Assembly (NCBI RefSeq): GCF_032190615.1
Contig: NZ_JAVLAT010000001.1
Coordinates: 1,310,501 to 1,374,500 of the forward strand
Origin: Brucella pseudogrignonensis
Lineage (GTDB): Bacteria > Pseudomonadota > Alphaproteobacteria > Rhizobiales > Rhizobiaceae
Reading direction: 5' to 3'
DNA: 64,000 nucleotides
Positions 29,433-37,498 of this stretch are shown here, in pieces. The stretch's first letter is position 1, and each line of letters opens with the position of its first letter. Made by a program: the position numbers and the translations under genes. Below the pieces are notes generated by a model. That model was not told the DNA's origin and did no database searches. It saw nothing but the letters and a program-made list of their open reading frames with translations.

Positions 29433-30569
29433 ATGAAAATCGATTATTACGAAGCTCTGGGTGTGGAGCGAACAGCAGACGATAAGGTTCTTAAAAGTGC
29501 CTTTCGTAAGCTTGCGATGGAATATCATCCGGATCGCAATCCGAACAACCCGGATGCGGAACGCAAGTTCAAGGAAATCGGCGAAGCCTACGAAACGCTG
29601 AAAGACCCGCAAAAGCGCGCAGCCTATGACCGTTACGGTCATGCAGCCTTTGAAAATGGCGGCATGGGTGGCGGTGGTTTCGGCGGTGGCTTTGGCGGCG
29701 CTGGTGGTTTTTCGGACATTTTCGAAGATATTTTCGGCGAGATGATGGGCGGCGGTCGTCGCCGGTCAAATGGCGGACGCGAACGCGGTGCCGACCTTCG
29801 CTACAATATGGAAGTCAGCCTTGAAGAAGCATTTACAGGCAAGGCTGCGCAGATCAGGGTTCCGACCTCGATAACGTGTGATGAATGTTCGGGTTCCGGT
29901 GCCAAAGCGGGTTCCCAGCCAACCACGTGTACAACGTGCGGTGGCGCTGGTCGTGTGCGTGCAGCGCAGGGCTTTTTCTCGGTTGAACGCGCTTGCCCGA
30001 CCTGTAACGGCCGCGGTCAGATTATCAAGGATCCTTGCGGTAAATGCCATGGTCAGGGCCGTGTCACGCAGGAACGCTCGCTTTCGGTCAATATTCCAGC
30101 TGGCATTGAAGACGGCACCCGTATTCGTCTCGCAGGCGAAGGCGAAGCTGGAACGCGCGGCGGACCGTCGGGTGATCTCTACATCTTCCTTTCGGTCAAA
30201 CCGCATGAGTTCTTCCAGCGCGATGGCGCGGATCTCTATTGCAAAGTGCCGATTTCGATGACGACGGCGGCGCTGGGTGGTGAGTTTGAAGTTTCCACGC
30301 TTGATAGCACCCAGACCCGCGTCAAAGTGCCGGAAGGGACGCAGAACGCCAAGCAGTTCCGCCTCAAAGGTAAGGGCATGCCGATTCTGCGCCAGCAGGC
30401 GACCGGTGATCTTTATATCCAGATCGATATTGAGACACCGCAGAACTTGTCCAAGCGTCAGCGCGAATTGCTTGAGGAATTTGAACAACTCTCGTCCAAG
30501 GAGAATAGCCCGAAATCGTCAGGCTTCTTCTCCCGGATGAAGGAGTTTTTTGAAGGAATAAGTGATTAA
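29433..30569 (+). CDS. dnaJ: Co-chaperone DnaJ (Hsp40)
   Basis: A 378-residue type I DnaJ. The J domain (residues 1-70) carries the HPD tripeptide ([12 protein letters not shown]); a Gly/Phe-rich stretch follows (about 75-105). A zinc domain with four CxxCxGxG-type repeats ([32 protein letters not shown]) and the C-terminal substrate domain come next. It delivers substrates to DnaK and stimulates its ATPase. It is followed by a very strong terminator. Confidence 0.98.
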   Translation: MKIDYYEALGVERTADDKVLKSAFRKLAMEYHPDRNPNNPDAERKFKEIGEAYETLKDPQKRAAYDRYGHAAFENGGMGGGGFGGGFGGAGGFSDIFEDIFGEMMGGGRRRSNGGRERGADLRYNMEVSLEEAFTGKAAQIRVPTSITCDECSGSGAKAGSQPTTCTTCGGAGRVRAAQGFFSVERACPTCNGRGQIIKDPCGKCHGQGRVTQERSLSVNIPAGIEDGTRIRLAGEGEAGTRGGPSGDLYIFLSVKPHEFFQRDGADLYCKVPISMTTAALGGEFEVSTLDSTQTRVKVPEGTQNAKQFRLKGKGMPILRQQATGDLYIQIDIETPQNLSKRQRELLEEFEQLSSKENSPKSSGFFSRMKEFFEGISD

Positions 30570-30597
30570 AAAAAGGAGCCATTCGGCTCCTTTTTTT
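30568..30597 (+). terminator. Terminator of dnaJ
   Basis: A 13-bp stem (AAAAAAAGGAGCC with GGCTCCTTTTTTT) around an ATTC loop. Its A run overlaps the dnaJ stop codon. The following 298 bp up to pmtA hold no recognisable gene. Confidence 0.93.
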
Positions 30598-30895
30598 ATG
30601 TTTACTGCTGATCTTGTTGTGCTGATCGCGCGTCCAGAAAAGCGTGTCTCTGTTTTCGGTTAAAGAGGCACTGTGAAGCGTTCAGAAGGTTGCCTCTATC
30701 ACTGAGGAGCATGTCATGCGGTCTTTTAACTGTGGAATTGATACTAAATGGCTGAAAATAGTGTTTTATGATCTGTTGGCCGCATAAATGACACTGAGGT
30801 CGTTGAAAATGCCGCATCGCTCGTTCCAAAAATCAGTTTTGATTTTTGGACTGATACGGATAACTTGTCTGATAACGACAATGGGAGCAGTAAGA

Positions 30896-31495
30896 ATGGC
30901 AGGACAACTCGGCAGGAAACTGGCCGCTAAGTTCGATGAGGAAATCCGTTTTTTCAAAGGTTGGATAGACGGACCCAAAGCGGTTGGCGCAATATTGCCG
31001 ACAAGTTCGATTACGGCGCGTCGTATGGCGAGCGTTATAGATACAAAATCAGGCTTGCCTGTTCTTGAACTCGGACCGGGTACAGGGGTTATCACCAAAG
31101 CCATTCTCGCACATGGCGTGAAGCCATCCGATCTTTACTCGATCGAATATTCTCCTGCTTTTGTCGAACATCTCGAAAAAGCCTATCCCGATGTGAATAT
31201 CATCGAGGGCGATGTGTTTGATCTCGATACTGCACTTGGTTCTATGAGAGATCAGCAGTTCGACAGCATTGTTTCAGCCGTGCCGATGCTGAATTTCCCA
31301 ATGCCAAGCCGTATTCAACTCATGGAAGATCTTTTGTCGCGCATTCCGCGTGGGCGTCCGCTGATCCAGATCACCTATGGCCCACGCCCTCCGGTGCCTG
31401 CTGGTAAAGGCAATTATACCGTGCAGCATTATGATTTTGTCGTGCGCAACGTTCCGCCCGCACAGCTTTGGGTCTATCGCCGCCCGATCACCTGA
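30896..31495 (+). CDS. pmtA: Phospholipid N-methyltransferase (PmtA-type)
   Basis: A 199-residue class I SAM-dependent methyltransferase. The SAM loop is VLELGPGTGVITKAIL and the acidic residue of strand 2 is in YSIEYSP. The N-terminal amphipathic segment (GWIDGPKAVGAILPTS) matches the Rhizobiales/Brucellaceae PmtA that methylates phosphatidylethanolamine to phosphatidylcholine at the inner membrane. The start at 30896 lies behind GGGAG. The FMN reductase gene follows after 14 bp. Confidence 0.85.
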   Translation: MAGQLGRKLAAKFDEEIRFFKGWIDGPKAVGAILPTSSITARRMASVIDTKSGLPVLELGPGTGVITKAILAHGVKPSDLYSIEYSPAFVEHLEKAYPDVNIIEGDVFDLDTALGSMRDQQFDSIVSAVPMLNFPMPSRIQLMEDLLSRIPRGRPLIQITYGPRPPVPAGKGNYTVQHYDFVVRNVPPAQLWVYRRPIT

Positions 31496-31509
31496 TATTT
31501 GGAGAAACA

Positions 31510-32079
31510 ATGACTGCACGAATTCTCGTTTTCGCGGGTTCTATTCGCATAGGTGCATTTTCGGCTCATATGGCTGATGCAGCTGAAAAAGAACTCACGC
31601 AACAGGGTGCGAAGGTCACGCGCATAACGCTAGCCGATTATCCGCTGCCGATTATGAATGAAGATCTGGAAGCCGAAGAAGGTATTCCTGAAAACGCCAT
31701 GAAGCTTGGCCGTCTGATGGCTGAGCAAGACGGGCTGATGATTTGTTCGCCGGAGTATAATGCATCGATCCCACCACTTTTGAAAAACACGATTGACTGG
31801 GTCAGCCGGATTTCAAAGGATGGCGATAAGCCATTCAAGCCTTATGTGGGTTTGACGGTCGGGCTATGCTCAACGTCCAACGGAGCATTTGCTGGTATGC
31901 GCGGGCTTTATCACCTCCGCGCTGTTCTGATGGCGGTCGGCACGCAGATTATTACCGAGCAATGCTCTGTGAGCGGTGCTGCCGATGCTTTCAACGAGGA
32001 CGGCTCGCTCAAAAACGAACGTCAGGCAAAAATGCTAAGCGGCGTTTGCAAAAGTCTGATTACGCATTCGGCCAAATAG
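31510..32079 (+). CDS. NADPH-dependent FMN reductase (flavodoxin-like)
   Basis: A 189-residue flavoprotein of the chromate/quinone reductase type: [18 protein letters not shown] is the FMN phosphate loop and [21 protein letters not shown] the family signature. It probably reduces quinones or similar acceptors with NADPH in the cytoplasm. GGAGAAACA directly precedes ATG 31510. It is likely co-transcribed with pmtA. Confidence 0.9.
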   Translation: MTARILVFAGSIRIGAFSAHMADAAEKELTQQGAKVTRITLADYPLPIMNEDLEAEEGIPENAMKLGRLMAEQDGLMICSPEYNASIPPLLKNTIDWVSRISKDGDKPFKPYVGLTVGLCSTSNGAFAGMRGLYHLRAVLMAVGTQIITEQCSVSGAADAFNEDGSLKNERQAKMLSGVCKSLITHSAK

Positions 32080-32177
32080 ATAAGCCAATAATCAATAGTT
32101 TTCATATTTCAGGGCGCGGTATCTTTCGTACCGCGCCCTGTTGTGCGAATAAAACAAAAATCACAGCGGAGATTACC

Positions 32178-32891
32178 ATGACGACGACAGACTTGCGGGG
32201 CGAAACATCTGGGCAGCTGATCGTGGGCCTCGACGTGCCAAGTGTTGCTGATGCGGAAAAGGTGGTCGAAGAACTTGGCGATGCAGCGACTTTCTACAAA
32301 ATCGGCTATCAGCTGGTATTTGCTGGCGGTCTTGATTTCGCAAAGAGCCTGATTGCAGCGAAGAAAAAAGTCTTTCTCGATATGAAGCTTCTCGATATCG
32401 ACAACACCATCGCCAAAGGCGTGGAAAATGTCGCGAAAATGGGCGTTTCCATGCTCACGCTGCATGCTTATCCAAAGGCGATGCGTTCGGCTGTTCAGGC
32501 CGCGCAAGGCTCTGATCTCTGCCTGCTTGGCGTGACGGTGCTGACCTCGATGGATGATGCTGATCTGAAAGAAGCGGGCTATTCCGATACGCCGGCAGAG
32601 CTGGTGCTCAAACGCGCTCAGCAGGCACGCGATGCGGGCATGGGTGGGATTGTCGCTTCCGCTGCCGAAGCTTTCGCCATTCGTCAGGCCATTGGCCCTG
32701 ATATGGCGGTTGTCACCCCAGGTATTCGCCCGGCAGGAGCGGAGAGGGGCGACCAGAAGCGTGTTATGACGCCCGCCGATGCGCTGAAAGCCGGCGCAAG
32801 CCATCTTGTCGTTGCGCGACCAATTGTCGGAGCTCAGGATCGCAGGGCTTCTGCGCTTGCCATTCTCGATGAAATGCGCTCGGTTGCATAA
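32178..32891 (+). CDS. pyrF: Orotidine 5'-phosphate decarboxylase
   Basis: A 237-residue TIM-barrel enzyme for the last step of UMP synthesis. The catalytic Asp-Lys-Asp array lies in [15 protein letters not shown], and the phosphate loop in [17 protein letters not shown]. The start at 32178 (GGAG upstream) removes a 104-codon upstream extension that overlaps the FMN reductase gene in another frame. A DUF1330 gene follows after 21 bp. Confidence 0.96.
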   Translation: MTTTDLRGETSGQLIVGLDVPSVADAEKVVEELGDAATFYKIGYQLVFAGGLDFAKSLIAAKKKVFLDMKLLDIDNTIAKGVENVAKMGVSMLTLHAYPKAMRSAVQAAQGSDLCLLGVTVLTSMDDADLKEAGYSDTPAELVLKRAQQARDAGMGGIVASAAEAFAIRQAIGPDMAVVTPGIRPAGAERGDQKRVMTPADALKAGASHLVVARPIVGAQDRRASALAILDEMRSVA

Positions 32892-32912
32892 CCATATTTC
32901 GAGGAGGACAAC

Positions 32913-33200
32913 ATGACCAAAGCCTATTGGATCGCCCGCGTGGATGCCCGTGATACGGAGCGCTACAAGGATTATGTTTCGACAGCCAAGCCTGCTTTTG
33001 AGCGCTACGGCGCGAAGTTCATCGCGCGCGGCGGCAAAGCTGAGGCTGTTGAGGGACCGGGCCGCGCGCGCAACGTCATCATCGAATTTGAAACGATGCA
33101 ACATGCGCTGGATTGCTACAATTCGCCGGAATATCAGGCGGCAAAAGCCATCCGACAGACTGTAGCGGATGGCGAAATCGTGATTGTCGAAGGCGTTTAA
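32913..33200 (+). CDS. DUF1330 protein
   Basis: A 95-residue dimeric alpha-beta-barrel-like protein of family DUF1330 (KAYWIARVDARDTERYKDYV, KFIARGGKAEAVEG, NVIIEFETMQHALDCYNSPEYQ). Its function is not established. A strong GAGGAGG site lies before the start, 21 bp after pyrF, so it is probably read with pyrF. Confidence 0.9.
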   Translation: MTKAYWIARVDARDTERYKDYVSTAKPAFERYGAKFIARGGKAEAVEGPGRARNVIIEFETMQHALDCYNSPEYQAAKAIRQTVADGEIVIVEGV

Positions 33201-33203
33201 TCT

Positions 33204-34076
33204 TTAAAGCCTGACCGGCGGGTCGTGACGACCACTGACGGAAAGATCAAGTAACACGACTTTGCCCGCATGCGGATCCGCATTGCGGGCATTTTCATTC
33301 ATGCCTTCATGTGCGCTGGTAACGATCAGAACCGATGCATCCGCACCGATAAAGGCCGGGCATGTCGGCTGCGTCACGGGTAGTTTGATTGAGCGGACCA
33401 ACCGTCCTTGCGGCGAATAGGCATTGAGCGCGCTGCCACCCCAGCAGGCGTTCCAAAGTGTTCCTTCGGTATCCACCACCGAGCCATCGACGCCACCATC
33501 TTCCACACGATGATGAAACACGCTCTTTTCCGATGTCGGCAGCCCGGTTTCGGGATCAGTATCGACCCGCCAAATGATGTTGCGGTCTGTATCTGCAAAA
33601 TAGGCGATCTTGCCGTCGGGCGAAAAGCAGATCGAGTTGGTGATTGTAATGCCAGAGAAAAGCTTCTTCACCTGTCCCTCGCGATACCACCAGATCGAAC
33701 CGGCATCCTTCTCGGCTTTTTTGCCCATTGTACCGATCCAGAACGAACCGGATGGATGCACACGCGCATCATTGGAACGGGTGACATCATTATCGGCTTC
33801 CAGAGGATGGTGCAGCGTGAGGCGTCCGCTCACGCGTTCGCGTACAAACAGTCCATGCTCGCTGACGATCAGCTGCCGTTCGCGATCAATCACTGCAAGC
33901 GCGCTGGCTTTCATGCCAAGATCATGCGCGCGGATTTCACCGCTATCGTCTCGTTCAATCAGACGCTGGCCGAGAATATCAAACCACCAGCAATGACCAG
34001 TCAGTGGATCATAGCCCGGGCCTTCGCCCAGCTCAGCAATATGGTCGGCAAATATGGTTGTCTTGACTGCGCTCAC
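33204..34076 (-). CDS. SMP-30/gluconolactonase-type sugar lactonase
   Basis: A 290-residue six-bladed beta-propeller of the SMP-30/LRE family. Signatures are ELGEGPGYDPLTGHCWWFDI (metal-binding Glu), NDARVHPSGSFWIGTMG (metal-binding Asn), NSICFSPDGKIAYFADT and DGSVVDTEGTLWNACWGG. It probably hydrolyses a sugar lactone. GTG at 34076 is chosen because GGAGG precedes it at good spacing; the longer frame has no such site. It stands alone on the minus strand. Confidence 0.88.
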   Translation of the reverse strand: MSAVKTTIFADHIAELGEGPGYDPLTGHCWWFDILGQRLIERDDSGEIRAHDLGMKASALAVIDRERQLIVSEHGLFVRERVSGRLTLHHPLEADNDVTRSNDARVHPSGSFWIGTMGKKAEKDAGSIWWYREGQVKKLFSGITITNSICFSPDGKIAYFADTDRNIIWRVDTDPETGLPTSEKSVFHHRVEDGGVDGSVVDTEGTLWNACWGGSALNAYSPQGRLVRSIKLPVTQPTCPAFIGADASVLIVTSAHEGMNENARNADPHAGKVVLLDLSVSGRHDPPVRL

Positions 34077-34219
34077 CTGTTCCTCCCCGGGGTCATGCTG
34101 CTTTAACATAATCAAGCAGGCCGATACGATCCAGTTGCAAATATTTAAGTGATCAGAAAGTTCTATGTTGCTTGGCGAAACCGTTTTAAGTTCCCGCAAC
34201 TAAGAATCGCGAGGAAATC

Positions 34220-35161
34220 ATGTCGCTAAAAGTTGCGGTCCAGATGGACCATATCAGCACCATCAATATCACTGGTGACACCACTTTTGCTTTGTCGCTA
34301 GAAGCGCAGAAGCGTGGCCATGAGTTGTACCATTATACACCCGACCGCCTTTCTATGCGCGATGGCGTTGTGACAGCACGTCTTGAAAAGCTGGAAGTCC
34401 GCGACATCAAGGGTGATCACTACTCACTTGGCGAGCCGATGCGTCGCAACATGCTGGATATGGATGTGGTGCTGCTTCGTCAGGATCCGCCATTCGACAT
34501 GAACTATATCACCAACACGCATTTGCTGGAGCGCATTCATCCCAAGACGCTGGTGGTTAATGATCCAGCATGGGTGCGCAACAGCCCGGAAAAGATTTTC
34601 GTCACCGAATTCCCGGACCTGATGCCGGAAACGCTGATCACCAAAGACCCGCAGGAGGTGCTGGAATTCCGCCGCGAGTTTGGCGACATTATTCTGAAGC
34701 CGCTTTACGGCAATGGCGGTGCGGGCGTGTTCCATCTGGCCGATGGCGACCGCAACCTCACTTCACTGCTGGAAATGTTTGGCCAGCTCTTCAAAGAACC
34801 GTTTATTGCCCAGCGTTATCTTAAAGATGTGCGTTCAGGCGACAAGCGTATCATTCTGATCGACGGCGAGCCGGTCGGTGCGATCAACCGTGTTCCTTCA
34901 GAAAGCGATGCACGTTCTAACATGCATGTCGGTGGCCGTGCCGAGAAGACGCTGCTGACAGCGCGTGAACGCGAAATCTGCGAACGCATCGGACCGTCAC
35001 TGAAAGAACGCGGCTTCATTCTGGTGGGTATCGACGTGATTGGCGATTACATGACCGAAATCAATGTGACCTCGCCAACCGGCATTCGTGAAATCGAACG
35101 TTTCGACGGCACCAATATTGCGGCCCTGTTCTGGGATGCAGTGGAAGCCAAGCGTAAGTAA
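34220..35161 (+). CDS. gshB: Glutathione synthase
   Basis: A 313-residue ATP-grasp enzyme that joins gamma-glutamylcysteine and glycine. The ATP-grasp features are visible ([60 protein letters not shown]). The length is typical. GAGG lies before the start. It is followed by a terminator and then comM. Confidence 0.97.
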   Translation: MSLKVAVQMDHISTINITGDTTFALSLEAQKRGHELYHYTPDRLSMRDGVVTARLEKLEVRDIKGDHYSLGEPMRRNMLDMDVVLLRQDPPFDMNYITNTHLLERIHPKTLVVNDPAWVRNSPEKIFVTEFPDLMPETLITKDPQEVLEFRREFGDIILKPLYGNGGAGVFHLADGDRNLTSLLEMFGQLFKEPFIAQRYLKDVRSGDKRIILIDGEPVGAINRVPSESDARSNMHVGGRAEKTLLTAREREICERIGPSLKERGFILVGIDVIGDYMTEINVTSPTGIREIERFDGTNIAALFWDAVEAKRK

Positions 35162-35183
35162 CGTACAATCGCAGAGAAAACTT

Positions 35184-35220
35184 AAAGGGCCGGTCTGAAA
35201 CAATCAGATCGGCCTTTCTC
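35184..35220 (+). terminator. Terminator of gshB
   Basis: AAAGGGCCGGTCTGA pairs with TCAGATCGGCCTTT around AACAA, with one bulge and one mismatch; a TTTCTC tail follows. Confidence 0.82.
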
Positions 35221-35311
35221 TTGATTGCATGTATCGAAAATGCTTAAATCGTATGGTTGTATTTAAGCATTTTCTCACGTTTGAGATGTGCTGCGTGTTA
35301 TGCGGGGGCAT

Positions 35312-36040
35312 ATGGTAGCGCGGGTAGGGACGGTTGCCTTTCAGGGCATAGAGGCGGTGCCTGTGGATGTGCAGGTCATGGTGGCACCGGGCAAGATGGG
35401 CATGTCGATTGTCGGCCTGCCAGATAAGGCTGTGGCAGAAAGTAGAGAGAGAGTGCAGGCAGCGCTCCATGCTTCCGGGCTTTCCATGCCAACCAAGCGG
35501 GTGACAATTAATCTTGCACCCGCCGATCTTCCAAAAGAAGGCTCGCATTATGATCTGCCGATTGCCGTCGGCTTGATGGCCGCGATTGGGGCTATCCCGG
35601 CTGATGCGATCCAATCCTACATGGTGCTGGGTGAATTATCGCTCGACGGCACAATTACGGCTGTTGCCGGGGTGCTACCTGCCGCTATCAGTGCGAACCG
35701 TGAAGATAAGGGCCTGATCTGCCCTCATGCCTGCGGCTCGGAAGCTGCATGGGCGGGGGCGGATATTGATATTCTTGCGCCGCGCAGCCTGATTGCACTG
35801 GCCAACCATTTCAAAGGCACACAGGTGCTGACACCGCCTGAGCCTTCTATGCGGGTTTCAAGCGAAGTGCAGCCTGATCTGGTTGACATTAAAGGTCAGG
35901 AGACTGCAAAGCGCGCGCTGGAGATTGCAGCGGCTGGCAATCACAATCTGCTAACATTGTGCTACATTAAGTTCATTGCCTGCCAAGAGTGTGATTTGAT
36001 CAAGGTTCGCGTCCCACGTGAACAGCTAAAATCACCATAA
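35312..36040 (+). pseudogene. comM: comM (YifB-like Mg-chelatase), 5' part, cut by the integrated element
   Basis: The ComM N-terminal domain is intact (MVARVGTVAFQGIEAVPVDVQV..., MSIVGLPDKAVAESRERVQ, INLAPADLPKEGSHYDLPIA). The host part ends at about 35952, within GNHNLL, just before the Walker A motif. The last 27 or so residues up to the stop at 36038-36040 come from the element. The rest of the gene is at 58895-59794. ComM is a hexameric helicase that helps branch migration in natural transformation; without its ATPase domain this product should be inactive. Confidence 0.95.
35945..35952. other. Left attachment site (attL core)
   Basis: AATCTGCT here is repeated at 58895-58902, and 11 of 12 bases agree when TCAC/TCAT in front are included. 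Joining the left flank to the right flank through it restores the comM frame (GNHNLLLVGPPGSGKS). A serine recombinase would exchange strands at two bases within this core. Confidence 0.85.
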
Positions 36041-36100
36041 TACACAATGCACCCCCCTCATCTTGGAACGTGATTTCTTTACCTCTCTTTGCTACGTCAG

Positions 36101-36556
36101 ATGCATATTAAGATTGGTGTGGGAAGTGGGATGTTTCCAATTAGTGAGCAAACGCTCAAGCTGCTTAGGCTATTGATTGACGACTATCCGGATGTGACGT
36201 CATTCATCCGCTCTGAAATTGTTACAGGTAAACCCGTCAGTCTTGATGACGAAGAGGATGGTGGTTTTTTCGTGCCTTATAGTGAAGAGGAGCAACTAGA
36301 AATTTGCAGGGATTTCGTTGTTGATTTCATCGAAACACCTTGCCGGGCAGCGATTAATTTCAGGCAGATAGCATCCGCGTTCGACGTTGCAACAGTTGAA
36401 TTCATGTTGTCGGAAACAGCAACGCAGCCCTTCCCTCACCCAAGCGTTGAGGATGCTAAAAAGCTTGACGAATTCATGTGCCTGGTAAATGCGTTTATCG
36501 ACTCTCTCAAGCCAGAGCCTCCTGCTAGACTTCCGTTCAGATCGGGGGGACGTTGA
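36101..36556 (+). CDS. Unknown protein paired with a nuclease-like gene
   Basis: A protein of about 151 residues, acidic and largely helical, with no signal peptide or membrane segment; I do not recognise it. The start is uncertain: ATG at 36101 is used, and ATG at 36131 and TTG at 36089 are alternatives. It lies 60 bp behind the truncated comM frame, and its TGA stop is directly followed by the ATG of the next gene, so the two are translationally linked. It could be an antitoxin, immunity or adaptor protein for its partner, by position only. Confidence 0.7.
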   Translation: MHIKIGVGSGMFPISEQTLKLLRLLIDDYPDVTSFIRSEIVTGKPVSLDDEEDGGFFVPYSEEEQLEICRDFVVDFIETPCRAAINFRQIASAFDVATVEFMLSETATQPFPHPSVEDAKKLDEFMCLVNAFIDSLKPEPPARLPFRSGGR

Positions 36557-37306
36557 ATGGTCAGTGATACCCAAGTCAAGAATGCTGCAAGCGCCCTTGC
36601 TCGGGCCTTCCCCTTGTCAACCTCCGGGCAATCTGCGGGAAAGCTCTATGAAGCCTGGTTGATGTTAGAGATTGGATTGACTCTGCGTAATTTTGGATGG
36701 CAGGTGACTTGGATTGATCCGTCGTACACTCGCCCCTCGACTATGAGATTCAGGGGCGGACCAGGCTCCTTGTATAGCCGCACTGGCGTAGCTCCAGGAT
36801 ACCTTTCTCTTATAAAGGACAACAAGCATTTTATAGAAATACACAACTCTGTTAGGTTTCGTGGCTTCTCTGACACTCTCCACGAGGTGGACATCTCTGT
36901 GATTTACGAAAGCGTCGCGAAAGTCTGTCGGCGCAAGAACGTCCACCCACGTGGGCTGCCCAAGATGGCGTTGGAGTTAAAACATTACACTGGCGATCTG
37001 GGGTTAGGGCTTACCAGATCAATGCTTCTCGCGTCCAATGATCTGGCTCAGGAAAGATCCTTCAGTCAGCGTAGCGGTCGATCATTTCAAATGAGTCGCA
37101 ACAAGTCTCGGACTGCAGTCGGCAACCTAGATAAGTCTCTCGTCCGCGTTTTGACGACAGCCAAACGGGTAGGTCGCTCAAAAATACTTGCAGATTTCTA
37201 CGGGCCGCAGGTAATTGCGCAAATGATGATTCCATCAACATACGTCCTTGGTTCACATGATGATGTGGTGGACCTTTGTTGGGAATTTGACGCAATGTTC
37301 CCGTAG
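36557..37306 (+). CDS. Putative PD-(D/E)xK nuclease-like protein
   Basis: A 249-residue soluble protein. His109-Glu110-Val111-Asp112 followed by Glu140-Leu-Lys142 (HEVDISVIY...LELKHY) has the Asp-(x)n-ExK pattern and strand context of PD-(D/E)xK restriction-type nucleases. The N-terminus (GKLYEAWLMLEIGLTLRNFGW) resembles the helix that precedes such cores. GGGGGG before the ATG serves as ribosome binding site within the previous gene. The target is unknown; a DNA-cleaving defence effector is an inference from the motif and from the mobile-element context. Confidence 0.65.
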   Translation: MVSDTQVKNAASALARAFPLSTSGQSAGKLYEAWLMLEIGLTLRNFGWQVTWIDPSYTRPSTMRFRGGPGSLYSRTGVAPGYLSLIKDNKHFIEIHNSVRFRGFSDTLHEVDISVIYESVAKVCRRKNVHPRGLPKMALELKHYTGDLGLGLTRSMLLASNDLAQERSFSQRSGRSFQMSRNKSRTAVGNLDKSLVRVLTTAKRVGRSKILADFYGPQVIAQMMIPSTYVLGSHDDVVDLCWEFDAMFP

Positions 37307-37498
37307 ACGACAGATCGAATCTGAACGTTTACGCTCCGGGTGAGGTAATAGTCTAACATTGTTATAAACAAATAAAGAGCGCGCATTTACGTGGATGAAG
37401 CTTATTGTATAGGTGGTTTTGAGTTTGCGACTGAACATGGTGTTAGCGTAGGTTCTGATATTGGGGTGATTTAAAAGCGATTCGACGGCGGGGATTAG
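37307..37498 (+). other. A+T-rich gap before the ATPase gene
   Basis: This 192-bp stretch probably holds the promoter of the next gene; its GGGGAT just before 37499 is the ribosome binding site. I see no hairpin or further gene. Confidence 0.4.
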
